Positions 22,895 to 35,577 of a DNA stretch of 64,000 nt are shown piece after piece. Source of the stretch: Eulemur rufifrons (Eukaryota > Chordata > Mammalia > Primates > Lemuridae); assembly GCF_041146395.1 (NCBI RefSeq), contig NC_090997.1:31351501-31415500 (forward strand). The letters run 5' to 3'. Numbering within the stretch: the first letter of the stretch is position 1; every line of letters begins with the position of its first letter. The notes under the pieces are model-generated. The model did not search any database and was not told where the DNA came from. It worked only from the letters and a program-made list of their open reading frames with translations. The position numbers were made by a program, and so were the translations under genes.

Positions 22895-23070
22895 TTTAAG
22901 TTAACTTTCACTGAGTGGTAACCGTGTATCCCAGTCACTTTGTTAAACATTTTGCCAAAATATTAACTTGTTTAATTTTTGTAACAACATCATGCAATAG
23001 ATACTATTATCCACCTTTGACGCATGGAGAACTTGAGGCAGAGTGATATTTTGCTTAATAGCTAGTTTTT
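22895..23070 (-). mobile_element. MIR SINE
   Basis: 'cagtcactttgttaaacatt', 'tgtaacaacatcatgcaata', 'gatactattatccacctttg', 'gagaacttgaggcagagtga'. Confidence 0.7.
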
Positions 23071-23689
23071 CAAAAGTGCTTTCAAAGATCTCTTTCCTAT
23101 TTCATGCTCCCTCAGGGCTTTGCTTCTGTTCTTCTAGTCCTCACTTTTCTCCACAGTGCTTCATGGTAAGCATTGAAAACATAAAAAAAATCACAGAATT
23201 TCACAGGTACATCTAGCTCTCCATTATCTGAAGGGAAACAGTAGAACCTAGAATCAGGAAGAAAAGTGCCCTGAGTAGAGAGTCCAGCACCAGAGTGACT
23301 AGGAAAGTAGCCCTGTTTTCAAGGGGGTTAGAGGAACTATGGCTGTGCGAGGCTGGCAGGAGATTAAAATTGGAGGAGATCAAATTTGGAGGGTGCCATA
23401 TGGAAAGACAGGGTAAAAAAAAGGTCTGTCTGCAAGGAAGAGACAGATATGTTTAAAGCACAACTTGGATTTTAGTAGAAACTTGACCCAAGGCCTTGAA
23501 TAAAGATAGGAATTATCTAAGGAAACTGTTGTCAGCATTAAAATGTACCTAAGAAAATGTAATCCATTCATCACTCCTTGAATACTCCTTGAATAATTGT
23601 TGAGTGCCTGCTTTTTGTGTGCAGTCGTGCCCTGTGCATCACCCTGCCCTGCACTCCACTTTCTCCAAAGCCTTCGGCAGCTCTCTACT
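23071..23689. other. No recognisable element
   Basis: Mixed sequence with a small tandem 'actccttgaata' duplication at about 23573-23596. No gene identified. Confidence 0.35.
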
Positions 23690-24140
23690 TCCTCCTCAGC
23701 CCGGCAGTAAAGGCCTTCAACCATCTGACTCCACTCTACCTTCTCAGCCCAAACTTTGCCCTTGATATACAAAATTGAGCTACTTGTATTTTCTCTGAAA
23801 TGCCTTTTCTACCGTTTAACTCATAATTTCCTCTGTTTACAATGCCCTTTTCCCAGTATCTGCCCTATTAAAATGTTACCATCCCTCCAGTCCCAGATCA
23901 AATAGCCTGTACTTCATGGCTCAGTCTCTAACTCTTCTAATTGTGCCATCCCGCAGTACCCGGTTTGTACCTCTTTGAGGAACTTTTGGAGTTTACCCTA
24001 TATTATAATGAGCTGTGTATCTGTCTACCCACCTACTAAACAATAAACCCCTTAAGGGGAAAGAAAGCTTTATTCATCTGTGTCTATAAACTTTGAAAAC
24101 CATATGTGTTCAATAAATATTCATTGAATCAGACTGAAAT
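23690..24140 (+). mobile_element. LINE-2 3' end
   Basis: Shows the L2 3' region in order: 'ctgaaatgccttttctacc', 'atccctccagtcccagatca', 'gtacctctttgaggaacttt', 'aataaaccccttaagggga', then 'gtgttcaataaatattcatt' and 'gaatc'. Confidence 0.78.
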
Positions 24141-25291
24141 TTGAGAATTTGACACCGTTTTTAAAGATTAAGCAAAACATAAGCCAGCATAAAGATTTCC
24201 ACTTTTTGATCTATGCTGCCAAAATCTTAATAACTTTGGCATTTGTAGAACATTTTTTATTTCTGAAATGCTTTATAAATGTTCTCTAATTAACCCTTCA
24301 ATGGTCCTGGCCTTGCTGTATCAGGTGATAGAGTAATGATTTTGTACCCCTTAGAATAACGCTACAGAGACTTTCCATGAAGGGGTGAAGCTGGATGCTA
24401 TCCAGAGCACAGGAAAAAGCAGAAAACCAGCAGGTTCCAAATAAAATAAGCTGCCAGTCACCACAGGAGGGGCAGAGGCAGTAGAGGTAAACATTATTGA
24501 AAGCAAAGCCTTTCTTTTCTGTTTTTCTTTTTCCATGTTACTATTGATGACATTATATTTCTAAGTGCTAAGTTTTCCAAATTCTAGAAAATAATTCAAG
24601 TCCTCTGTAGCCTAACATCATTTTTGTACAAATTAAATGTCCCAAATAAAAAAATAGAAATTAGTTTATCATTGTGAGGGGGTGTGTGCGTGTGTGAAAG
24701 AGAGAGACAGAGAGAGAACAACCTTGTTAAATGCACTGAAGAACATAATGTTACAGATGTAGCCAAATTTAAGCCAAACTGTTATGTAAACACCTAGATT
24801 TTTAGGACAAATATATTAAAAAATCATTTTTTCATTTAACACAAGAAATCACCAAGCTTATTCTCTCTACTTACCTATAGTATTTAATTCATAAAAATTA
24901 GGTTTCTTTTTTTTTAGGAACATATACACTTACTAAATTAGCACATATCCATAGACAGGGCCTGAACAGAATTCTTCACATGTTCTCGGTGTGCCCCAGG
25001 GCTTGTGTTGGGGCATAACCCACAGCTGAGGCAGACCCTTTCCTTGCGAGCCTCCAATCCTGGGCTGTGCACATGTCAAGCTCTTCAAGGCAGCTGCTGA
25101 CCAAGGGCTTCTCCAGTGAGTGTCCTCTCCCTACTCACTCACTACTCTAGGATATCACAGAATTGTGTTTAATATTATGTAGTTTATTTCAACATATTAG
25201 TTGAACACCTACAGTGTATTGAGCACCATTTGATAAAGTGTATCTTACAGGGGTAACAGGCTGTCAAATCTCATACCATTATACATGAATA
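24141..25291. other. Mostly unassigned, with a GT/GA microsatellite
   Basis: Contains a (GT)n then (GA)n run at 24681-24717. The segment at 24225-24350 may be a worn MIR, not firmly. No exon seen. Confidence 0.35.
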
Positions 25292-25375
25292 CTGGACTTG
25301 AACATTTATTTCGTCACTAGAAGTCCAATGCGCTATCCATTGCACCACAGAGCCACCTCTGGACTTGAACATTTA
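25292..25375 (-). pseudogene. tRNA-Arg(TCT) 5'-half retrocopy, tailless, with 17-bp target duplications
   Basis: On the minus strand, 25354-25318 reproduce the 37-nt 5' half of tRNA-Arg from GGCTCTGTGG to anticodon TCT (positions 34-36) and the following A. The next nine bases (gtgacgaaa) look like the start of the intron of that pre-tRNA, and then the copy stops. The whole insert (25309-25358, 50 bp) is flanked by identical 17-bp repeats ctggacttgaacattta (25292-25308 and 25359-25375). The 3' tRNA half, CCA and A tail are absent, so it cannot make a tRNA. It fits the known class of tailless retropseudogenes made by LINE-1 machinery. Confidence 0.9.
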
Positions 25376-25689
25376 AATAAAAGGATGTGGATGGTGGGAG
25401 CCAGCTTTCTCACTGTTGGAGTGGGGGGTTACTGAAAAGCAAGTGAAAGAGGCCGGAATGATCCATATGCTAATGCATTAGAGTCTAAGTGTGAACTCAT
25501 TTAGCTGAGTATGAACTCATCAGTATGAAGTCTTTTAGCAAATACAGTTACAAATGTTTACACATGGAAATAATTATAGATAATTGTGTTACTATACGCA
25601 CATATATTTCCTTGCTTCTATCAGTTGAGAGGGCCTAGGAGCAAACACACATAGTGCCAGATCTTGATCTCTAATACTACGCTCTAGTA

Positions 25690-26664
25690 AAAAGAACCAG
25701 AGCTCCTTGGAGAAATGGCTGATTCTAGGATCCAGACAGGAAATATATAAGATGTAACTGGAGCATCTTTGTAGTGCCAGAAAGTAAGGATGTGTTCAAA
25801 AAACAACCAAAATGAAAAAGCCCACAGTAATGGGAATACATTAAAGAGATACAAGTGCCAGCTGAAAGGCTCCCAATGGCCAAAGGTAGAAGAGTTTGAG
25901 CAAGAATAATAAAGCACTCTTGGATTACAATCCAAAGTATAAAATAAGTATCAAGTTCATGTTGATATGAATTTAATAAATTAACAAATGAGGGAGAAAA
26001 GACCATTCTCCCATATACTCTGCCCTCAAAGATGGGAAGCACAACTCTGTACTCCTTAAGTGTGCGCTGTGCATAGTGACTTCCTTCCAGAGGGTAGAGT
26101 ATGGAAAGGGGGCAGAAACTTACAGTGGAGAAACCTGACAAACACTACCTCAGCCAGTGATTAAGGTTAACATCAACAAGAAGTCATGTTAATAGTGTAG
26201 GTTCTTGACATGATGTGTTGAAAATGACATTTTATCTCTGTGGTCTTCCTCCTGAAAATACATAACCCCAGGCTGAGAAAAACACCAAATTCCAGTGGAG
26301 GGGCATTCTACAGTGTACTTAACCAGCAGTAGTCTTCAAAACTCTCGAAGTCATCAAAATCAAGGACTGTCACAACCAAGAAGAGCCTAAGGAGACACAA
26401 CGACTAAATGCAATATGATAACCCAGACAGGATCCTGCAACAGAAAGAGAACATTAAATAAGAACTAAGGAAATCTGAATAAAATGTGGACTTCAGTTAA
26501 TGTAATATTAATGTAGCAATATTGGTTCATTAGTTATAACAAATGTACCATACTATTTTGGGATTTAATAATAGAGGGAACTGGGTACGGGGATAGATAA
26601 GAACTCTCTGTATTATTTTTGCAATTTTTCTATAATTCTAAAATAAGAGTTTATTTTTAAAATA
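25690..26664 (+). mobile_element. LINE-1 (L1M-type) 3' UTR and tail
   Basis: 'gctccttggagaaatggctg', 'agttcatgttgatatgaatt', 'ggtcttcctcctgaaaatac', 'gaggggcattctacagtgta', 'ctctctgtattatttttgca' follow the old L1M 3' UTR order. A related copy of its first part lies at 30340. Confidence 0.72.
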
Positions 26665-27562
26665 ATTTGCACCAATGAATAGGGGCAAATATTTGCAATA
26701 TCTATATCCAAGAAAGAACTCATATACAGAATATGTAAAGAGCAAACTTATATCCAGAATACATAATAAAATAGACAACCTACTGAGAAAAAATGGTCAA
26801 TTTGAGTAGGTATTTCAGAAAAGAGGACATGCAAATGGAAAATAATCATATAAAATATGCTCAACATCATTATTCATCAAGAGGAAGTAAATTAAAACTA
26901 TAATAAGAAGCCACTTCACACCTACTCAAATGGTTATAATTTTAAAAACTAAAAGTGCTAAGTGTTGGTGGGGTTGTTTATATTCTGGACGTCATAATCA
27001 CTCCTGTTGGGAAGGTATATCGGTACAATTACTTTGGAAAATTAATTGTTATCTATTAAATCAGAACATACTTATATCTTAGGCTCAGCATTATTCATAA
27101 TAGCCCCAAAGTAGAAGCAACCTAAGCGCCATCAACAAATAAAATGGATAAATAAGTAACTTTTTGTATATTCACACAATGAGACACTATACAACAACGA
27201 AGAAAGATTTTTTTTTTTGCTACATAGATAATATGGCTGAATCTCAGGGAAATGAACAAAATAAGCCAGAAACAAAATATTACTTACTATATGATTTCCT
27301 CTATATAAATTCCAATAAATAAACAAGAAGAATCTATGGTGGTTTTAATAGAAGTCAGGTGAGGCCAAGTTAGTGGAGAGGTATTGATAAATGAATGGGA
27401 GCATGAGAGAGATTTCTGGGATAATGGCAACATTCCGCTTCTTGATCTGGGTAGTGAATATATATGTAGTTCACTTTGGAAAGGTTAATGGAGCTCTGTA
27501 TATAAGAGTTGTGTACTTTTCTGCATGTGTGTCACACTTCAATAAAATAATTTACAGAAACA
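26665..27562 (+). mobile_element. LINE-1 (L1M-type) 3' UTR
   Basis: 'caaatatttgcaatatctat', 'ttcagaaaagaggacatgca', 'aatatgctcaacatcattat', 'ataagaagccacttcacacc', 'agcattattcataatagccc', 'gtgtcacacttcaataaaat'. Ends with the short 3' tail near 27555. Non-coding and diverged. Confidence 0.78.
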
Positions 27563-27707
27563 ACTACAGTGAGGTATCATTTCTTACCTATCAGTTCATC
27601 AAAAAATCAACAGTTTAGGGATGTATTGTGTTGGTGAGGCAGTGCTGGTGGGAATGCTATATGTCATGACCCTTATGGAGGAGAATTTGCGACTATCTCT
27701 TACGAGC

Positions 27708-28459
<752 letters not shown>

Positions 28460-28472
28460 CTAACAAAATTAT

Positions 28473-28860
28473 AAGGTGTCCCAGAAGTTTTAGAACAGTT
28501 TTAAGTGTTACTAACTTTAGAAGTACTATTGACTTTAAACGTACAAATGCAACAAGCTTACAAAAAAACAATTTCAATATTTATTTATGTTTCTTATATG
28601 TCTGGTTAGTGTTGTAAAATTTAAATAATTTTAGTTTACTTTTTAGGCATTCTGAATATGGCAAATATTGATTTAAAATTTAAATTAAAAAATAATTATT
28701 TCAAACTTGAAAAATTAAATGTATAAACAAATCTTAAATAATTGAACTAGCAAATAATATGCTTTTGTAAGTTTTTAATATTTATATTTCTGACATTGTT
28801 ATTAATGTTATTAGCATTAATACTAAAGCCTAAAACATACTAATCCTTGTGGGACACCTT
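28473..28860. mobile_element. Mariner-like non-autonomous DNA transposon
   Basis: 388 bp with terminal inverted repeats: left aaggtgtcccagaagtttta (28473), right end as reverse complement aaggtgtcccacaaggatta (ending 28860), 15 of 20 matching. A/T-rich interior with no transposase frame. Left flank is TA; the right flank GT is changed. The size, ends and interior fit an internally deleted mariner; the exact subfamily is not named. Confidence 0.68.
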
Positions 28861-29310
28861 GTGTATCTATTTACCCCTTAACTCAGCAATTCTACTTAAA
28901 GATATCTATCCACAAGATAAATGTCTGTCCAAAAGATAATCTTAAAATAAATCCACAGGCCTTTTTACTTCAGTAACATTATTATGGAGGAAACAGGACT
29001 AAAAGCTAGACACCTTTGAATTTACCTTATTTTGTATAATTTACTTGAAGCCATGCAAATATTTTACATATTTAAAAGTTAAAATTTAATTTCAAAAGGC
29101 CAAGCCCTAAAAATGAAGAAGCATGAAAAATATACTATGTATCCAGTTAATGTAATAATCATACAAAGGGGGAACTAAAACTAATCCAAATGACTTTAAA
29201 GCTTAGTAACTTGACTGTTTATCTCTTGTAAGATATACCCTTATAAATGCAAGAAAAAAATTAACTGTTATAGTAAGCAGTGATCATATTTAGTTATATT
29301 TTTGTGGTAG

Positions 29311-29319
29311 TATTGGCTG

Positions 29320-29350
<31 letters not shown>

Positions 29351-29598
29351 GAGACAGGGTCTCACTGTGTCCCCTGGGCTAGAGTGCAGTGGCATTGTCA
29401 TAACTCACTGCAACCTCAAACTCCTGGGCTCAAGTGATCCTCCTGCCTCAGACTCCCATGTAGCTGCGACTATGGGCACATGCCACCACACCTGGCTAAT
29501 TTTGTTTTTAATTTTTTTGTAGAGACAGGGTCTCACTATGTTGCCCCAGCTGTTCTGGAGCTCAGTGATCCTCCACACCCAGCCAATATTGGTGTTTT
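29311..29598 (-). mobile_element. Older AluJ-like element, internally deleted
   Basis: Reversed Alu with a (TTTTG)n tail (29319-29350), 'gagacagggtctcactgtgt', 'cctcaaactcctgggctcaa' and 'gtagagacagggtctcacta'. About 50 bp near the Alu start are missing. It lacks the strepsirrhine linker. Flanks tattggctgtttt and tattggtgttttt are a plausible target duplication. Confidence 0.85.
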
Positions 29599-29867
29599 TA
29601 TTCTGAGACTATTGTGTTGGATAAGGAAAATGAATAATTATCTTGGTGACAATGAGAACTGGAGAATGGGGCTTGGGAAAATGAAGATATAGACATAACG
29701 TTAACAAAGTTAAGTTAAAACCTTTTCATCCTGAATTTGAATTGGAAAGGTCAGAATCAATTTATTATTGAATTTTAAATGTCCACTAAAAACATCTGTT
29801 GGAACATAATACTCTATAGGTGTCTCACACTTCTGCACGTCTTGTGAGCAGAGGTACTGACTGTCCT

Positions 29868-30215
29868 TTGTTCCTAACCATTATTTGAAGGATATTTGTA
29901 TGGAGAACAGCCTTGGAAGATAGACATAATGTCTCCCTGCAGAGCAAAGGGCAGGCAAGCTTATTGCCCATTAAAAAACATTCAGGTTCTCTAAGCTCAG
30001 GCTTCCTCTCTTATGACACACCCACTTCATGTTGTGATATCATCTGGTTCTCTTCATATCACCTTCTGGGAAATGAGGTTTGAGAAGTTGGTGCCCAAAT
30101 GCTAATACTCTACTTCTAAAGTGAGTAATAAACTGTTTTTCATCTTTGACCCTAGAGTCTCTTGTTTTCCAGCAATATCCGTGCAACTGTGGAAGGCTAA
30201 CTTACTAGCTTACAG
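29868..30215 (+). mobile_element. Possible LTR 3' part (low confidence)
   Basis: 'gagtaataaactgtttttca' followed by 'gtctcttgttttccagcaat' has the look of an LTR polyadenylation region and U5. No matching ends or target duplication found. Confidence 0.3.
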
Positions 30216-30339
30216 GTTGGTAAATTCTCAGCCTCATAGTCCTTAAAAATAACTAGAAAAAGTATCTTGCCTGGTTGCAAAGAAAAACCCTGGTGCCTAT
30301 ATTGTTGTCCATAAATAACATTTCCAGCAAAAGGAACAA

Positions 30340-31500
30340 GGAATCCTTGGAGAAATGGCTTATTCCAAGTGTGGAGCAGGAAATGTATTAGAATGACCCT
30401 GGGACATCTTGGTATCCCAGAAAAAGAAAAAAAACCAAAAACAAAAAGAAGTTAACAAAGACTACTAGGATCATGACAAAAGGACCCAGGAGTCAATTTT
30501 CACAGGATCTCACTGGGACAATTAGAAAAATCAATAAAAAACACTAATGACAATAGATTAAAACATATGAAATGTTTAAATCTATGGGTACATAATGACA
30601 AATTTTAAAAAACTCATTGATCACCTTTGGAGTATGGTGAAAAAACAAAACAATTTTGAAAATTAATAAATAAAGTGAAAGAATCTAGCATTTTTCTGTT
30701 TTCTTCCATATGTACTATACCTCAGCATAAGCAAATGGTTAATGAGAAGTTCCTCTTTATAGAACTATTCCAGCTATTAAATGAATTTTCATTTCACTAT
30801 TTTACAGCCTTTTTTTACAGCTACCGTGACACAGATATAAACAATCAGACTTTAGGTAACTCTTGATGGAAGTATGCAATATCACCTATGAAGGAATATT
30901 GTCAAAATAATTAAACCTAACTCTGATGAAACCTCTGGCCCTAACTACTGATTTGCAGGAAATAGGGGCCAGCAGAACATGGTAAATGATAACACAGGCC
31001 TGCAAGCAGCAAATTTTATTGGACAAATACTCAGTTTATTAACAAAAATAACAAAATGAAAAGAAAAATAGGACAATTATAAATTAAATGAGACCTTGTT
31101 TTGATACCAATTTGAAAAACTACCAAAACACAATTAATATTTTTAGAATAGAGGAAATATGACAACAAGATACTGGATATTAAAGAGATACTGTTTATTT
31201 GGCAGCAGGTGTGATGAGAACATAGTAGCTATGTTTTAAAAGGGAAGTCCTTGATTTTTAAGATACATTCTGAAATATTTACAGGTGAAATATAATGTAT
31301 GAGGGTTTTTCACAGTAATCCTGCATGGGAAGAGGAAGACAGAGAGCAAACATTGTGATAATTGGCCATGAGTACATGTGAGTTTTTTTATATGATTCTC
31401 TACTTTGTGATTGTTTGATATTTTCCATACTAAAGGGTTTTTAAAAACAGAAGTAAATTTTTTCAATGAAAATAATTTTTCAATGAAAATAACCAACAGA
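30340..31500 (+). mobile_element. LINE-1 (L1M-type) 3' UTR fragments
   Basis: 'ggaatccttggagaaatggc' through 'gggacatcttggtatcccag' parallels 25690 onward. Later blocks ('gttaatgagaagttcctctt', 'aactctgatgaaacctctgg', 'ggatattaaagagatactgt', 'tacattctgaaatatttaca') match old L1 3' UTRs. Edges uncertain. Confidence 0.6.
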
Positions 31501-32420
31501 AAAGAATCCCTAAGGGGAAATACACACTAAAGTATTGATTTTTCAATTGAGTATTTGACTCTTCCATCGACCACAAACAAAACTTCCCCATTTTTAGATG
31601 ATGCAAAATATGGTCCACTGAAATGAATTAGTCTCTCTAACAGTTTGCTTACAGCATTTAATTTTACTAAAAATTAAAAAAAAAACTGCTGATGCGAAAC
31701 ACTGCTCTGGCATAATTCACTTTGCAATTACCCAGGAGCACTTCATAGCCCAAGCTAGTCTAAATTCATAGGAATAAGTTACCCAAGGAATTAATTACCA
31801 TCCAATTTATTACCTTTCATATCATCTAAGCTCCTGGAGAAACTGGTTACCTGGAAAATTATGTATTTTTGGAATACTTGTCAAATTTAATTTGGTCGAG
31901 TTGGAAGGCAGAATTAACAAGCATTTTCCTATTTCTCATGCCTAAAGAGCCACAGGTGTGTCTTCTACAGGACAGCTGATAGTAATATGTTGGAGTAATC
32001 CTACTCTTTGCAGCTGTGCAGTCAAGGCTACCAGAATTTCACATCTCAAAGGACATAGCTGCAAAAATCTCTACTGAATTTAGCAGCTGTCGACAACTAA
32101 TTGCCTGGTAGCATACCTGGTTTTCTAACATCATAGCAATTGATTTGAGATTTGGACTGGTGCTTGATGTATTACATGAAGGGTATACACATTCTTAAAA
32201 GTAAGATCTGTATTGATTCAAAAATCAAAGTCTTTTTTCATTTTCTTTCTTTACCAATTTGGTAGGAATAAATTTGGCTGTCCCGACACCAAGAAAGTGA
32301 TCTCAGGAGTCTCCAAAGGTACCTTCTTTATGTTTTATGTCAACACTTAAGTATTGATATTCAAATGCTATCTTCTGATTTTCCATTACTTTTGTCTCAT
32401 TTAAATTTTTCCCTCCCTAT
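31501..32420. other. Repeat-free stretch, candidate conserved non-coding DNA
   Basis: No mobile element recognised over about 0.9 kb. Dense short homeobox/bHLH-like words occur at 31660-32110 (ttaattacc, caattac, cagctg, caggtg). Function is not shown by the sequence alone. Confidence 0.3.
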
Positions 32421-32655
32421 GTCTGCTAGACTTAGCAAATAAAAATATAGGACACCCAGTAAATTTGAACTTCAGATAAACAAGGAATATTTTTTAGTGT
32501 AAGTATGTCCCATGGATGTTTAGTATGTCTCCTACAATAATTGGGAGTGCTCCAGAATCTCCTGACACACTTATCCTGAAAAAAAAAACTATTGATTATC
32601 TGATATTCGAATTTAATTGGGTGTCCTATATTTTATCTGGCATCCCTAACCCTCC
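32421..32655. mobile_element. Foldback (palindromic) element
   Basis: The left arm (about 32429-32516: 'ataggacacccagtaaattt', 'ttcagataaacaaggaat', 'agtatgtccc') is repeated as its reverse complement on the right (about 32563-32645: 'aatttaattgggtgtcctat'). It resembles a widespread palindromic mammalian repeat whose name I do not recall with certainty. Confidence 0.7.
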
Positions 32656-33479
32656 CCAACATAGCATCAAAGACAAAACTTTTGAACCTTACAAAGGAAA
32701 TGAACCTTTTTAGATCCTTTCGGTTACTTCTATTCTTGATGAATGGAGAACTGCAATATTCTGGTGCAATGTCTCAAGTGAACTGTTGTTAAGAGATAGC
32801 CAACTATATACATTTTTCCAAAATGGATCTCAAGAACAAATTTTCACCTGAAAAGCAAAATCAACGGACAGAGCAGGTGAGTTGATTTTACAAGTGGATT
32901 TACTTAGAGAGTTTAGCTTGCTATTGGGAAACTCAGCATCCTGTTTCAAAGTGTGTCACAAACTTTTCCCCTAAGACTTAGGGCAAACACAATCTTTAAA
33001 TCTGATAATGAATTAATTTTTCTAGGTAATCATAACTTTTTGCCATTTTTCTTATTAAAACAACTTTAAGAAGAGGTGTACATTCATTAATATATTAGTA
33101 ACATGGGTATATCTTGCTGGAAGCAGGGTGACATGATATAGGCCAAAATCTTGTGGAGATGTGGTGGTAGCTCATCTTGAAGGGTAGTTGCTCATAATCA
33201 AACAGAGTGGCCCTCTTAGCAAAGAACACAGGCCCGTTTCAGTATAGTAGTTTCAGGTCCTTGATTCTGCAATATTTTGATGACCAGAAGTTGAAGCCAA
33301 AATATCCTGGCATAAACCATTAGGATGATCAAAAGACAGAGATGTCAACACGTACAATCCAAAGGTTCTCCAGATTTTATTCAATTTTTGAGAATTCCTT
33401 TAATTCCAGGAATATAACAACTCCAACCTATAGATTCATACTTTTGGGCTATATTCAGGGTTTCCTAGTGCAAATTAAA
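32656..33479. other. No recognisable element
   Basis: Unassigned A/T-rich DNA. Confidence 0.35.
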
Positions 33480-33905
33480 TAGGTGATGTGAAACTGGCTA
33501 GCTGCTCACCAAACTCCTTTTTTCTTCTTCTTGGACACTCACCTAGACTACATTTCCCAGCCTCTCTTGCCAATTGGTAAGTCATGTGACTGGGTTCTGG
33601 CCAATAGAATGAGAAAAAAGAAAAGATATGTGGCACTTCTAGGCCTGCACCATAAAAGCCTTCACACTTAACCCTCCAGGTTCTTGTCTCCTCCTCTGGC
33701 TTGATGTCGAGGGGCTCAGAAGCCACACATGAAAGATGTTAGAACCACACAGTGAAAGTCTGAGTCCCTGAATCATAGCTTGGGAATACAGCTGCTTGCC
33801 AATCAGAAACACTTGTTTTGGACTTCACGTGAGCAAGAAATAAATTTTCTTAGGATTAAGCAACTGAAATTTGTGGGTTTATCTGTCACAGCAGTATGCT
33901 AATGA
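33480..33905 (+). mobile_element. MaLR/ERVL-like LTR
   Basis: 'ctacatttcccagcctctct', 'gtcatgtgactgggttctgg', 'ccaatagaatgag', 'gtgagcaagaaataaatttt', 'gggtttatctgtcacagcag': an LTR-type end with AATAAA and the 'taagc...ctgaaattt' tail shared with MaLR LTRs. Confidence 0.5.
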
Positions 33906-35179
33906 ATGTAGTGAGTTTTGTCTTCCATAGCTGCCTCCCAAAGCCCACCCCCACCCATCATCACTTAATTATTCTCCTCTTCAGTGCCTGCCTTCGTCCC
34001 TATATTCCCACACACATGTCACCACACAGTCTCAGCTCCTGGGCCAAGGGCAGGCTTGAGGGGAAGGCCCCTTCAGTTTCTACAGAGAGCTCTCCTTTTT
34101 CAACTTTGCACACAGGCACCATCTAGAAGGAAGGGGGTTGATTGAGTCCTTGCTGAGGGAGAATATAAGCCTGAGCCCCTGGGAAGCAGAAAGTAGAGCA
34201 GAAATGGGAAGGGTGGTGACCCAGGTTCTCCTTTGCTCACGGAGGGCTAGAGGCCGATCTGCAGACATTTGTGGGGTCGGTCGTACAAGCGCTGCAGGGA
34301 GACGCTTGCCCAATCATCCAGGAAAAGAAAAACCTAACTCCTGTGGCTCAGGTCGAGTCTGCTTCTCAAGGTGAGCTTTTGTTATCAACTATGCCCAAGG
34401 CTTATGATTGCTGCAATTTCCTTGTTCTTATCTCTAGAGGAACAACCCTGCCCACCTCCTTTTTGTGAATGTATGAAAAGAAAAACACAAAACAAACAAA
34501 CAAGCAAAAAAACAGGCCACTTTGCTACAGGGTAACCTAGTCAACCTTTAAATTAAAAAGCCAGGAGTTTCCAATAGTCTGCCTCGGACTATTCTGCATG
34601 CAGCCTGACTTCCTGCTGATAGGAGTGATTCAGAAACTTTATCTTAAGAAAGAAAGGTCTGGAACAAAAAGCAGCAAGGGATACAGAGAAAACACAGTAG
34701 ACCATGAAAAGAAGTTGGGATGAAAAGGGAAGAAAGACGCAGGCTTACTTGTGTCACCTGTGGCAACACAGGAAGAGACACTCGCTTTGAAGAGACATGA
34801 CTGTCTCGCTTTGAAGAGACATGACTGTTTTTAGTTGTTTGTCAGTAGATAACAGACGCCAGCTTGAATGCAGTTTTTTAGTAACAGTTTTGAGGAAAAA
34901 GATGATGGGTGAAAGTAGCTGATACATGGTAGGTGCTCCATGGATTATAAATGAAAGAATATTAAAAAAAGGGGCAATTTGTTCATAAATGAAAAATGGG
35001 AGATGACTACTGATCATATGATTTCAAAATATTCTTTAAACTCTTGGAAGAGTGGGCCGATAATATCTTTTTATATAAAGAAATCTCATTAAGCCATGTT
35101 CAATACAGGCAAATTTATTTTTGTACCATTTAGTTCATAAATCAGGGGTTGGACTGGCATAGAAGGTGATTCAAAATTC
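33906..35179. other. Mostly unassigned, moderately GC-rich at 34150-34380
   Basis: No gene recognised. The stretch 34230-34320 has several CpGs but no CpG-island length. Contains the 24-bp tandem duplication listed separately. Confidence 0.35.
34781..34828. repeat. Exact 24-bp tandem duplication
   Basis: The unit ctcgctttgaagagacatga + ctgt occurs twice head to tail with no mismatch. Confidence 0.95.
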
Positions 35180-35543
35180 ATAATTAAACAGATCTGGCCA
35201 GTGACCATGTAGACAGAATGATCTTCTCTTCCTCATATAGCTAAAATAAAACTCTTTTGGTCTAGTTTCTCTAATTCCTCTTCGGTGCTTTGATTTTGTC
35301 ATCCAAAAGACCACCAGGATGGCTAAATAGTAGAAAGTTTTATCGGGTGACACCAGCTTGCAAACTGGGAAGAGATCATCTCCAGTGCAGGTGGAAGGTG
35401 TTCTCTCTTGGAAGAGGGAAAGGGCAGGCTGGATTTCATGCCTCATAGGGTTGTATTACACAATATAGTCATACATATTCAGCAGGTTTTGGGGGGAAAG
35501 TTATACATATTTATGAGGGGAGCCAAGCACACATACGATGGTC

Positions 35544-35577
<34 letters not shown>

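Noticed and set aside
24225..24350. Possible MIR
   Set aside because: Only the 'gaaatgctttataaatgttc' block fits; too little to call.
34230..34320. CpG-bearing patch as a promoter or CpG island
   Set aside because: Too short and too few CpGs for an island; no transcript-like structure next to it.
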